Source: JBLNBN01 sp050260015 (GTDB taxonomy: Bacteria > Bacteroidota > Ignavibacteria > Kapaibacteriales > UBA2268). From it: a stretch of 51,276 nucleotides of DNA. Position numbers and translations under genes: made by a program. A model generated the notes under the pieces. The model did not search any database, was not told the DNA's origin, and worked only from the letters and a program-made list of their open reading frames with translations. This document shows, one piece after another, positions 8,160 through 16,302 of this stretch; the first letter of the stretch is position 1, and each line of letters opens with the position of its first letter. The stretch is taken from contig JBLNBN010000018.1 in NCBI GenBank assembly GCA_050260015.1, positions 1 to 51,276 of the forward strand, written 5' to 3'.

Positions 8160-10544
8160 CTAAGACCCCTGAATCTCTTTTTGGTTACTTTTCCGAGCTA
8201 AAGCCGGAACGAATTGAAGCGCCAGGAATCCAACGACGGAGAGTAAAAGAGTAATTATGGTAATCGTTTTGCCGGCGGCGAACGTAGCGGATTCATACCG
8301 CAATTCAACGCGCTTGTCGCCGGGCTTAACGAATGCGCCAACGAAAGAGTTGTTCGTACGGAAGACCTGCCGCTCCTGCCCGTCGACGTATATCTTCCAG
8401 GCCGGATACCAAACCTCGCTAAACGTTAGGAGGCCCGCCTTGGCCGGCTTAATCGAATAAACAGAACGGGAGGATTCGAACTTCTCGCATTTTACTAAGT
8501 CATCGTAGCTGTTAGTGTCGTTTAGCGTTTCGGGAAGCTTGTCGTATGTGAAAGCAGTGCGGGCGAAGTTGTATTTTCCGCTCTTCATTTCGGCGTCGAA
8601 TTGCGCGCCGGCCAGCGTTTTAACGTCGTGTACGATATATGCCCTGGGAAGCTGAGTGTTGCGTTTGATGAATACCGGCGCCCGGTTTACCGAGTCGATT
8701 CCAATTTCGTATTTAACGTTGTAGAGGTCGTGCACTTGGTCTTTTCCAGCAACTGGCGGTAAGAAGTGGCTTAGCACGAGCGGATTATAACCCTCGATCA
8801 GCATTATGCCGTCGACCATGCCCTGGTTGCGGTTCATAGCCATAAAACTTGGATTATACATACGCATATTGACCCTGAATAGTTGCGACGGCGGGTTGGG
8901 GCGAAGCATCGCTTCGAGCTGCGGATCCAATTGATATTGCAGCGCAAAGTTTTCTTTGCCCTTATTAAAATTAGAACCGGCCGAGTAGAGATCGATAAAC
9001 GTTAAAAGGGCCAATAGGGAAGCGGCTACGAAGTAATTAAACGTTCTCCTTTTAGCCAGGAGTATTATCAGCCCGGCAAAGATAGAAACAAGCAATGCCG
9101 GGGTAGCGCTTTTCGCAATCGGCCCGCTTAGGCTTTCCGGCGAACCCATTATTACCTGCAGGACTCCCAGGGAAGCGAGAAGCGATAGTCCTATTGGAAC
9201 TGATATAATAATAATTAGAGATCGCATCGATATCCTTTTAGCGGCGTTGAACAGGTCGTCCAGGCCGAAGCCGGCGAGCAACGCGAAAGCGAAGACGGCG
9301 AAGAACATCATCCTGACCGGGTTCCTGAAGGTCCCGAAGAAGGGCAATTCGTAGAATATCCGGTGCAGGAAGAAATTAGAGCCGAAAGCATAGAGCAGGC
9401 TAAATAGCGCCGCAGCCCACAGGAACGCTCCGAAGCGAGTCTTGCCGCGAGTTATGATGCCGACAAAGCCGAGCATTAACCCGACAATGCCGAAGTAAAA
9501 TGCGGTCTCCCAGTAAATATAATACTGCGCTTCGGTCATTTGCCCTTCGTCGTTAGGAGCTTCAAGGTAGAACGGGAGGTCCTTCGATTGGCTTGCATCG
9601 TTGAATCCGAAGAACTTGGGCATAATCGAGGTCAAGACTTGGCGAAACTGCAACGAGCCTACCGACGACTTTTCGTAGGTGGATTCAGCGCGTATGGACA
9701 GGTTGGCGAGCTCGCGCGACGGCATAAATTGTACCTGGAAAATCCCGAGCGCAATAACGAAAGGCAGCAGGGCGGCAGGAATATACTTCGCCAGCGGCTT
9801 TTCAGAGAGCTTTTTGCCAACGGCGAGCGAAACAAAATGCCAGATTACATAAAATCCCAGGAATAAAGCAAGGTAGAGCGTGAACTGGGGGTGCCCCGAC
9901 AGCATTGTCACCCCGAAGACAAGCCCGGAAAGTATCCCGAATTTAATAGAGCTTTCCTCGAGCGCGCGATACAGGAAGTAAAATATAAACGGCAGCCAAG
10001 TCAGGTGATAAACTATCATAGGGTGAATCACGTGGCAAACGATAATCGAGCAGAAAGAATAGGTGAAGGCCGTTATCAAGGCCGAAATCGAGCTTATCTT
10101 CAAATGCCTTGCCAGGAGGAACATCCCCAGCTGCGCAAAAAAGAAATGAATAATAAGCGTGAACTGCAAAGCCCCAACAGGAAGCAGCCCGGCGGGCGTA
10201 ACGAACAAGCTCAGTATCCTATTAAAAGGATAGAAAAATCCAACCTGGATATCGGCGAGGAAGGGCATGCCCCCAAAGCTGTAAGGATTCCAAAACGGAA
10301 TCGAGCCGTTAGCCGCTTCGCGGGCGGCGAAAGTTTGAGTCGGGTAAACGTACTCGGCGAAATCCTCCCAAAAGTACGCATGCCCGAAGATGTGCTCGCT
10401 AAAGAATATCAAAGTTGTCGCAATGAATATCAGGGCCGCTATCCACATTGGGAAGTTAAACGCGGGAGCCTCCGCATTTTTCATTGGCTTTTTACTTGCC
10501 GGCGCAGGCGTTTTAGCGCTTCTGTCAGGAATTGTCTGTTTCAT
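8160..10544 (-). CDS. YfhO-family polytopic membrane protein
   Basis: 794 residues. A cytoplasmic N-terminal segment precedes about 12-13 predicted membrane helices. The extracytoplasmic loop after the first helix contains FGHAYFWEDFAEYVYPTQ, with acidic residues placed as in GT-C glycosyltransferases. A C-terminal beta domain carries the YfhO-type signature YPAWKIYVDGQE and a last helix. Characterised YfhO proteins of Gram-positive bacteria are implicated in glycosylating lipoteichoic acid; in Gram-negative bacteria a role in transferring a sugar from a polyprenyl carrier to an envelope acceptor is only inferred. Its stop lies 62 bp upstream of the CAP gene start, and it follows the methyltransferase by 33 bp, so the last two are probably co-transcribed. 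Confidence 0.85.
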   Translation of the reverse strand: MKQTIPDRSAKTPAPASKKPMKNAEAPAFNFPMWIAALIFIATTLIFFSEHIFGHAYFWEDFAEYVYPTQTFAAREAANGSIPFWNPYSFGGMPFLADIQVGFFYPFNRILSLFVTPAGLLPVGALQFTLIIHFFFAQLGMFLLARHLKISSISALITAFTYSFCSIIVCHVIHPMIVYHLTWLPFIFYFLYRALEESSIKFGILSGLVFGVTMLSGHPQFTLYLALFLGFYVIWHFVSLAVGKKLSEKPLAKYIPAALLPFVIALGIFQVQFMPSRELANLSIRAESTYEKSSVGSLQFRQVLTSIMPKFFGFNDASQSKDLPFYLEAPNDEGQMTEAQYYIYWETAFYFGIVGLMLGFVGIITRGKTRFGAFLWAAALFSLLYAFGSNFFLHRIFYELPFFGTFRNPVRMMFFAVFAFALLAGFGLDDLFNAAKRISMRSLIIIISVPIGLSLLASLGVLQVIMGSPESLSGPIAKSATPALLVSIFAGLIILLAKRRTFNYFVAASLLALLTFIDLYSAGSNFNKGKENFALQYQLDPQLEAMLRPNPPSQLFRVNMRMYNPSFMAMNRNQGMVDGIMLIEGYNPLVLSHFLPPVAGKDQVHDLYNVKYEIGIDSVNRAPVFIKRNTQLPRAYIVHDVKTLAGAQFDAEMKSGKYNFARTAFTYDKLPETLNDTNSYDDLVKCEKFESSRSVYSIKPAKAGLLTFSEVWYPAWKIYVDGQERQVFRTNNSFVGAFVKPGDKRVELRYESATFAAGKTITIITLLLSVVGFLALQFVPALARKSNQKEIQGS

Positions 10545-10577
10545 TGATTCTTGCCGTTTGAGGAATATATTTTAAAA

Positions 10578-11309
10578 TTATTTTTTATACGCAACAGAAA
10601 GGATTGATAATCCAAACGGAAATTTAATCGCAGGTAAAAGGTTCGATTCGAAGCCGAAGACCTTGGTAAAGAGCTTATTAATGCCCTCGGGGACCTCGTC
10701 GATTGGCGAATCCTTATGTTTGTCCGCGCCGGTCAGTTTATCGACTAACCTCTTAAGCCATGCCGGCAGAAATAGCAAAGTATTGAAATAGGTCGAGTAA
10801 TCGATAGTAAAGCCTGTTTCGCGAAGCGCGGCGTTAAGCGTCTTTTTAGTGTACCTTCTAAAATGCTTATGTATCAGGTCGTGCTGGCTCCAAAGAGATT
10901 GATAAGCGGGTACCGTAATGACAAGAACTCCGCCCTTAGGCAAAATTGCGTAGAGATCGGAAAGGGCGGACATCGAATCGTCGATATGCTCCAGCACGTC
11001 CAGCATTGTAGCGGCCGTCGCCTTTGGCGCGCCGTTCTCGCGTAAGTCGCTAAGCGTTCCGAGAAATAGATTCTTAACGCCGCGTTTCCTTGAGTACTCC
11101 AAAGCCAACGGGGAAGTGTCCGTTCCGTAAACTTCGTAATCCCCGAGCAGGGATGAAGCGAACCCGCCGGTGCCGCAACCTACGTCCAAAACGGACGAAC
11201 CTTTTGGCACGTGGAGGCTTAGTATTTTCTTAATTATCTTCTTGCGCGCAACGAACCACCAATAGGTGTCCTCGAGCTGGTAATTTGTATGATAAACGTT
11301 TTCTTGCAT
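10578..11309 (-). CDS. Class I SAM-dependent methyltransferase
   Basis: 243 residues with the canonical SAM-binding motif VLDVGCGTGGFASSLL near residues 40-55, an acidic second strand (VYGTDTSPLAL), and the post-motif segment ATMLDVLEHIDD. This is the Methyltransf_11/23 (UbiE/COQ5-like) fold. The C-terminal third, with YFNTLLFLPAWLKRLVDKL, looks amphipathic or membrane-associated, which is common in methyltransferases of polyprenyl or glycolipid pathways encoded beside YfhO- or GT2-type proteins. The substrate cannot be deduced. First gene of a minus-strand unit with the YfhO gene; a TAnnTTTG-type box lies 25 bp upstream. Confidence 0.85.
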   Translation of the reverse strand: MQENVYHTNYQLEDTYWWFVARKKIIKKILSLHVPKGSSVLDVGCGTGGFASSLLGDYEVYGTDTSPLALEYSRKRGVKNLFLGTLSDLRENGAPKATAATMLDVLEHIDDSMSALSDLYAILPKGGVLVITVPAYQSLWSQHDLIHKHFRRYTKKTLNAALRETGFTIDYSTYFNTLLFLPAWLKRLVDKLTGADKHKDSPIDEVPEGINKLFTKVFGFESNLLPAIKFPFGLSILSVAYKK

Positions 11310-11333
11310 TTATTTAGGGCATTATTAAAACTA

Positions 11334-11341
11334 CAAATTTA
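11334..11341 (-). promoter_or_regulatory. Candidate -7 box for the methyltransferase gene
   Basis: Minus-strand TAAATTTG matches the Bacteroidetes -7 element TAnnTTTG exactly and lies about 25 nt upstream of the ATG. No TTG was found at the expected -33 distance, so support is partial. Confidence 0.35.
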
Positions 11342-11643
11342 CAAAAAAAGATAGTTGATAATCCCGCCGAAAAGAAATAAGAAAAAATGGATACTCTAAA
11401 TTAAATTTTAAAAAAAAATTTGAAGCGTTTTCGATAATTTTATCGATAAAAAAATAGCGTGTAAAGCAATATATATTTATCGATATACTTTTCCCGTTTG
11501 GTTTGTAAGTTCATGATAAATAGCAAATTCTATTTATTTAAAAAATGACAAAAATCGAATAAATAGGCATAAGTTAAGGCACGCCTAACATTATCGTTAG
11601 TCTAAGCAAAATATAAATCATTAAATATCATAGACTTATACGC

Positions 11644-11673
11644 TTGCCTTCGAGGAAAACTTTGTTATTTTTG
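11644..11673 (+). promoter_or_regulatory. Bacteroidetes-type promoter of hydBAC
   Basis: TTG at 11644-11646, a 19-nt spacer, then TATTTTTG at 11666-11673. This matches the TTG-N19-TAnnTTTG consensus described for the primary sigma factor of Bacteroides/Flavobacterium. The predicted transcription start is near 11680, giving a leader of about 55 nt. Confidence 0.7.
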
Positions 11674-11677
11674 TAAT

Positions 11678-11697
11678 CGAGTTAGCTGAATAACTCG
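11678..11697 (+). promoter_or_regulatory. Leader hairpin just after the hydB promoter
   Basis: Perfect 7-bp inverted repeat CGAGTTA / TAACTCG around a 6-nt loop (GCTGAA), overlapping or immediately following the predicted start site. It could be an operator or a 5' mRNA stabiliser. A related GAGTTA/TAACTC dyad lies in the ppiD leader (43331-43344). Confidence 0.45.
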
Positions 11698-11735
11698 AAA
11701 AACTTAATCTATATGTATCAGTATGGAACAAATTT

Positions 11736-13928
11736 ATGAGCAATGTTCTTCACGAATTCGAAAACCTTAAAAAGGGAATCGAATTCGCCTCTACGGACGC
11801 CGACAGCCAGGGAAAGATTATTATTCAGGTCGGTTCGGCTACCTGTGAGAAGGCGGCAGGCTCCGACGCGGTTCGCAATGAATTTGCGAAGCTGATCCGC
11901 ACGTCGGGCAGGCAGGATATTATCATCAAGCAAACGGGTTGTACGGGTCGCTGCGCGCAGGAGCCCATCGTAGGCGTGTTCGCGCCCGGCCAAATGGCGG
12001 TTAAATACCAGCGCGTTACGGTCGATAAAGTTCAGGATATCTTCCACGAGCACGTGCTTACTAACAAGCCGATCGCTCGCTATATGTTAGACAAGAAAAC
12101 CGATAAGTTATATAAAAACGTAATTACTCTCTGCTCGACTCCTCATTGCAAAGTTAAGGCATACGAAAAATGGAACGCATCGCTCTCCGAAAAGCTCGTT
12201 AACGCCGGCATTCCCGAAGACGAAGTCAGAATTCTTTCGGGCGGCTGCATCGGGCTTTGCGATTCGAATTCCCAGGCGGACGGCGAGCGCATGAGCGTTA
12301 TGATGGTCTTCCCGGAGAATATCGTCTATCGTTTTAAGAACGAAGCCGAGCTCGACGAGATCGTTAAAAGCCAGTTCGTCCAGGGGCAAATTGCTCGTCA
12401 ATTCGTGCTCCATACGGATACGCTTATTGAAAAATTCTATAAGTACTACGGCGACGTTTCTTTCTTTAACAAGCAAACCCGCATAACGCTCCGCAATTGC
12501 GGCATAGTCGATCCCGAAAGCCTGACGGACTACCTTCACGTTCAGGGCTACGAGGCGCTGGCGCGCGTGCTCTACAAGGGCTCGCCGGACTTCGTAATCG
12601 ACGAGATACTTAAATCCGGTCTTCGCGGGCGCGGCGGCGGCGGCTTCCCCACGGGCATAAAGTGGAAAAATACTCGCATAATGAATCCCGATCCAATCAA
12701 GTATATCATTTGTAACGCGGACGAGGGCGATCCCGGCGCGTTCATGGACAGAAGCGCGCTCGAAGGCGATCCCTTCTGCATCATCGAGGGTATGACGATC
12801 GGCGCGTACGCTATCGGCGCTAATAAGGGCTACCTCTACATTCGCGCGGAGTACCCCTTAGCTATCGAAAGAATTGAGAATGCTATAAAGAGCGCGCGAG
12901 AAGCTAACTTACTTGGTACAAACATCCTCGGCAGCGGCTTCGATTTCGATTTAGAGATCAGGCTTGGCGCAGGCGCGTTCGTTTGCGGCGAGGAAACCGC
13001 TCTTATTCGTTCCATCGAGGGCAAGCGCGGTCAACCGAGAATCCGTCCTCCGTATCCTTCGGTAGCCGGGCTCTGGGGGCACCCTACCTGCATCAACAAC
13101 GTTGAGACCTGGGCCAACGTGCCCGCTATTATGCTCTACGGCGCCGATTGGTTCTCCAAGATAGGCACCGAGACCAGCAAGGGCACTAAAGTATTCGCTC
13201 TCGCAGGCAAGGTGAAGAACACCGGACTTGTGGAAGTGCCCATGGGAGCTACGCTCCGCGAAGTTATCTTCGACATAGGCGGGGGAGTTCCCAACGGCCG
13301 CACGCTTAAGGCGATTCAAACCGGCGGCCCCTCCGGCGGAAGCATACCGCTCGATAAAATAGATACGCCGATCGACTACGACACATTAAAAGCGATCGGG
13401 TCGATGATGGGTTCCGGCGGTATGATCGTGCTCGACGACACGGACTGCATGGTCTCGACCGCGAAATTCTTCCTGGAGTTCACCAAGGACGAATCCTGCG
13501 GAAAGTGCTTGCCCTGCCGCGAGGGAACGGTTCGAATGCTCGAAATACTCGAAAGGATCACCGACGGGCGCGGCGTTCCAGAAGACATAGATAAATTGCA
13601 ACGCCTCGGCAAATTAATGAACAAAACTTCGCTCTGCGGTTTGGGACAATCCGCGCCAAATCCAGTGCTCAGCACAATCGCTAATTTCCGCGAGGAGTTC
13701 GATATACATATAAACGAAAAACGCTGCCCGACCCAACGCTGCACGAAGCTTACGCGCTATAACGTAGTTGCCGAGAAGTGCACGGGCTGTACTCTTTGCG
13801 CAAGACGCTGCCCGGTTTCCTGCATCTCCGGGGCCAAGAAGGCTCCGCACGAGATCAACCAGGAGCAGTGCATTAAGTGCGGCGAGTGCTATAATTCCTG
13901 TAAGTTTGACGCAATTGAAAAATACTAA
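11736..13928 (+). CDS. hydB: NADH-binding NuoF-like subunit of bifurcating [FeFe]-hydrogenase, with two N-terminal ferredoxin domains
   Basis: 730 residues. Order of parts: a first thioredoxin-like [2Fe-2S] domain (about 1-115; Cys37, Cys69, Cys73); a second one (about 128-215) with a full four-cysteine set (Cys133, Cys138, Cys171, Cys175); the NuoF core with the FMN/NADH-binding GLRGRGGGGFPTG stretch; an SLBB region; the ESCGKCLPCREGT [4Fe-4S] motif; and a C-terminal 2x[4Fe-4S] ferredoxin (CTGCTLCARRCP, CIKCGECYNSC). This subunit takes electrons from NADH at FMN and, in characterised HydABC enzymes, is the proposed bifurcation site. Typical HydB (about 600-630 residues) has one N-terminal ferredoxin-like domain; the extra one resembles a fused HndB. 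hydA follows 11 bp after its stop codon. Confidence 0.93.
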   Translation: MSNVLHEFENLKKGIEFASTDADSQGKIIIQVGSATCEKAAGSDAVRNEFAKLIRTSGRQDIIIKQTGCTGRCAQEPIVGVFAPGQMAVKYQRVTVDKVQDIFHEHVLTNKPIARYMLDKKTDKLYKNVITLCSTPHCKVKAYEKWNASLSEKLVNAGIPEDEVRILSGGCIGLCDSNSQADGERMSVMMVFPENIVYRFKNEAELDEIVKSQFVQGQIARQFVLHTDTLIEKFYKYYGDVSFFNKQTRITLRNCGIVDPESLTDYLHVQGYEALARVLYKGSPDFVIDEILKSGLRGRGGGGFPTGIKWKNTRIMNPDPIKYIICNADEGDPGAFMDRSALEGDPFCIIEGMTIGAYAIGANKGYLYIRAEYPLAIERIENAIKSAREANLLGTNILGSGFDFDLEIRLGAGAFVCGEETALIRSIEGKRGQPRIRPPYPSVAGLWGHPTCINNVETWANVPAIMLYGADWFSKIGTETSKGTKVFALAGKVKNTGLVEVPMGATLREVIFDIGGGVPNGRTLKAIQTGGPSGGSIPLDKIDTPIDYDTLKAIGSMMGSGGMIVLDDTDCMVSTAKFFLEFTKDESCGKCLPCREGTVRMLEILERITDGRGVPEDIDKLQRLGKLMNKTSLCGLGQSAPNPVLSTIANFREEFDIHINEKRCPTQRCTKLTRYNVVAEKCTGCTLCARRCPVSCISGAKKAPHEINQEQCIKCGECYNSCKFDAIEKY

Positions 13929-13939
13929 GGAAGAAATAA

Positions 13940-15700
13940 ATGAAATATATAAACGCAACAATTGACGGAATGAGCGTCTCGGTTCCTACGGGCACAACTA
14001 TAATGGAAGCGGGCGATAAGATCGGCGCTCACGTACCCAGGCTTTGCTATCATCCCGTGCTTTCCACGGAAGGCGCCTGCAGAATTTGCATCGTCGACGT
14101 AGAAGGCTCGAGGAATTTCCTCCCCGCTTGCGCCACGGAATTGCAAGAGGGCATGATCATTAACACGAATTCCCCGGCCCTGCGCGAAGCGAGAAGAGAT
14201 CTCGTTGAGCTGTTGCTGGACAATCATCCCCGCAATTGCCTCACCTGCGATCGCGACGGTAACTGCGAATTGCAGAACCTCGCCTATAAATTAGGCGTTC
14301 GCGAACGTCATTTCGAAGGCAAGCGCAAAGAATACGAATGGGACAACACCAGCGTTTCAGTTATTCGCGACGCCGAGAAGTGCATCCTCTGCAGCAGGTG
14401 TATCCGCGTCTGCTCCGAAGTGCAGGGCGTTCATAATTTGAGCCAAATGTACCGCGGCTTCGGCACGGTGGTCACCCCCGCTTTCGAGGCGGATATGGAC
14501 GATTCCGTATGCATCAAGTGCGGCCAGTGCATTAACGTTTGCCCAACCGCCGCTTTCATCGAGCAAAACAATACCGACGACGTTTGGAAAGCGCTTGCCG
14601 ACCCTAAGAAATACGTGATCGCGCAGACCGCTCCCGCTATTCGCGCCGCTATCGGCGAGGGTTGGGACTTGCCCGTCGGCTCCAACGCCACGGGGAAAAC
14701 CGTCGCGGCTCTTCGCAGGCTTGGTTTCGACGCGGTATTCGACACGAATTTTACGGCCGACCTTACTATCATGGAGGAAGCGACTGAATTTATCGGGCGC
14801 GTTCAAAATGGCGAGAACCTGCCCCTGATTACTTCCTGCTCGCCGGGATGGATCAAGTTCCTGGAGCATTTCTACCCTGAATTGATCCCGAACGCATCTT
14901 CGTGTAAATCGCCGATGCAAATGCTCTCGACGCTTCTTAAGACGTATTACGCGCAGCTTAAGGGAGTTTCCCCGGACGATATCTACGTCGTCGCTGTCAT
15001 GCCATGCGTAGCTAAGAAGTACGAAGCCAAGCGCCCCGAGCACTACAACGAAGCCGGCCAGCCATATACGGACGCAGTAGTAACTACGCGCGAGCTTATC
15101 TGGATGATAAAGGCTTACGGTATCGACTTTAAGAATCTCGAGGACGAAGACTTCGACGCCCCGCTCGGCTATTCCACGGGCGCCGGCGACATATTCGGCT
15201 CGACGGGCGGCGTTATGGAAGCCGCTCTTCGCACGGCGTACGAAAAAATATCCGGCAAGAAGCTCGATAAGCTTGAATTTACGAACGTCCGCGCAGTCGA
15301 GGGCTTAAGAGAAGCTACTCTTAACATCGAAGGCCTGGAAGTTAACGTCGCGGTAGCGAACGGCTTGAACAACGCCAAGACCATACTGGAAAAAGTAAAA
15401 TCGGGCGAGAAGCAGTATCACTTGATCGAGATCATGGCCTGCCCCGGCGGCTGCGTTGCAGGCGGCGGCCAGCCGTTGCCCCACGCGGAGGAGTATATTT
15501 ATCCGATGGATAAAGAGATTATTCGCCGCAGGCAGCAAGCTCTTTACAGGATCGACGAAAACAAACCTCTCCGTAAGTCGCACGAGAATCCCTTCATACT
15601 TAAGCTTTATGAAGAATACTTGGGCGAGCCCGGAAGCCATTTAGCGCACGAACTGCTCCACACTCATTATTGTGAAAAATTACCGAAGGGGATTAAATAA
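13940..15700 (+). CDS. hydA: [FeFe]-hydrogenase catalytic subunit
   Basis: 586 residues. A plant-type [2Fe-2S] domain (Cys36, Cys47, Cys50, Cys64) is followed by a His/Cys-ligated [4Fe-4S] motif (DNHPRNCLTCDRDGNC), two [4Fe-4S] motifs (CILCSRCIRVC, CIKCGQCINVCP), then the H-cluster domain. H-cluster signatures are L1 TSCSPGW (298-304), L2 MPCVAKKYE (354-362) and L3 EIMACPGGCVAGGGQP (497-512). The enzyme interconverts H2 with protons and electrons in the cytoplasm, exchanging electrons with NADH and ferredoxin through HydB/HydC. L1 has Ser in place of one Cys of the usual TSCCPGW. The gene has a good AAGGAAG ribosome-binding site, and its stop overlaps the hydC start by one base (TAATG). The maturases HydE, HydF and HydG are not in this window. 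Confidence 0.95.
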   Translation: MKYINATIDGMSVSVPTGTTIMEAGDKIGAHVPRLCYHPVLSTEGACRICIVDVEGSRNFLPACATELQEGMIINTNSPALREARRDLVELLLDNHPRNCLTCDRDGNCELQNLAYKLGVRERHFEGKRKEYEWDNTSVSVIRDAEKCILCSRCIRVCSEVQGVHNLSQMYRGFGTVVTPAFEADMDDSVCIKCGQCINVCPTAAFIEQNNTDDVWKALADPKKYVIAQTAPAIRAAIGEGWDLPVGSNATGKTVAALRRLGFDAVFDTNFTADLTIMEEATEFIGRVQNGENLPLITSCSPGWIKFLEHFYPELIPNASSCKSPMQMLSTLLKTYYAQLKGVSPDDIYVVAVMPCVAKKYEAKRPEHYNEAGQPYTDAVVTTRELIWMIKAYGIDFKNLEDEDFDAPLGYSTGAGDIFGSTGGVMEAALRTAYEKISGKKLDKLEFTNVRAVEGLREATLNIEGLEVNVAVANGLNNAKTILEKVKSGEKQYHLIEIMACPGGCVAGGGQPLPHAEEYIYPMDKEIIRRRQQALYRIDENKPLRKSHENPFILKLYEEYLGEPGSHLAHELLHTHYCEKLPKGIK

Positions 15701-16218
15701 TGGCTTGCAACCCAACATATTCCTTAGATCAGGATATAATAGATTACATTAAAAGCTGCAGGGAAAAAGAGCATCCCGAGAGCTACCTAATTTCCGTAAT
15801 GCATAAAGTGCAGGGCAGGTATGGCTTCCTTTCGGAAATTCACATGGACGAACTTGCTCATTTACTCGGCGTGCCTACCTCCACCGTTTACGGCGTAGCT
15901 ACGTTCTACCATTACTTCCGACTGAAGCCGCGCGGCAAGTACCAGATATCGGTATGCCTTGGCACGGCTTGCTTCGTAAAGGGGGCCGAAGACGTGCTTC
16001 AGAACTTCCGCAACGAGCTCGGCATCGAATTGGGCGAGACTACCTCCGACGGCCTGTTTTCGCTTGAAGGCACGCGCTGCATCGGCGTTTGCGCGCTCGC
16101 GCCCGTCGTGACTATAAACGACGAGGTCTACAGCAAGATGCTTCCCAACCAGGTTCCCGAAATTCTCAATAGAATTAAGGCGAAGAACGCGAAGAAGGAT
16201 TTAATCGACGCTCAATAA
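15700..16218 (+). CDS. hydC: NuoE-like [2Fe-2S] subunit of bifurcating hydrogenase
   Basis: 172 residues with the NuoE/24-kDa fold: an N-terminal helical region containing LLGVPTSTVYGVATFYHYF, then a thioredoxin-like domain with the four [2Fe-2S] ligands in CLGTAC and CIGVC near residues 86-91 and 127-131. It passes electrons between HydB and HydA. Length and motifs are those of full-length family members. The ATG overlaps the hydA stop (TAATG), which implies translational coupling, and a strong terminator follows, so this is the last gene of the hydBAC operon. Confidence 0.94.
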   Translation: MACNPTYSLDQDIIDYIKSCREKEHPESYLISVMHKVQGRYGFLSEIHMDELAHLLGVPTSTVYGVATFYHYFRLKPRGKYQISVCLGTACFVKGAEDVLQNFRNELGIELGETTSDGLFSLEGTRCIGVCALAPVVTINDEVYSKMLPNQVPEILNRIKAKNAKKDLIDAQ

Positions 16219-16246
16219 AATTACCACTCCGTAAGGTAAGCAAATA

Positions 16247-16280
16247 GAAAAGGCGGTCCCGTTCGGGGCCGCCTTTCTCT
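16247..16280. terminator. Bidirectional terminator between hydC and the EF-G-like gene
   Basis: A stem of about 12 bp (AAAGGCGGTCCC / GGGGCCGCCTTT, one wobble pair) with a GTTC loop. A T-rich tract follows on the plus strand and a shorter one on the minus strand. It lies between convergent genes. Confidence 0.85.
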
Positions 16281-16302
16281 TGAGTGAAGCGATTGATTAC
16301 GG

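Larger units (their letters stand above)
11342..11735. promoter_or_regulatory. Long AT-rich control region upstream of the hydrogenase operon
   Basis: About 400 nt without a gene, much richer in A+T than its surroundings. It contains an inverted repeat TCGATA-N4-TATCGA (11431-11446), a third TATCGATA copy (11479-11486), an imperfect dyad GTTAAGGC-A-CGCCTAAC (11573-11589), the hydB promoter and a leader hairpin. I found no match to a Rex-type TTGTGA-N6-TCACAA site, which might be expected for an NADH-linked hydrogenase. Which elements bind a regulator is unknown. Confidence 0.4.

Noticed and set aside
9891..10547. 218-codon frame antisense to the YfhO-family gene
   Set aside because: It overlaps the conserved membrane protein entirely; its composition is basic and repetitive, as expected for a shadow of hydrophobic codons.
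14357..15043. 228-codon frame antisense to hydA
   Set aside because: It overlaps essential iron-sulfur and H-cluster motifs; no upstream signals.
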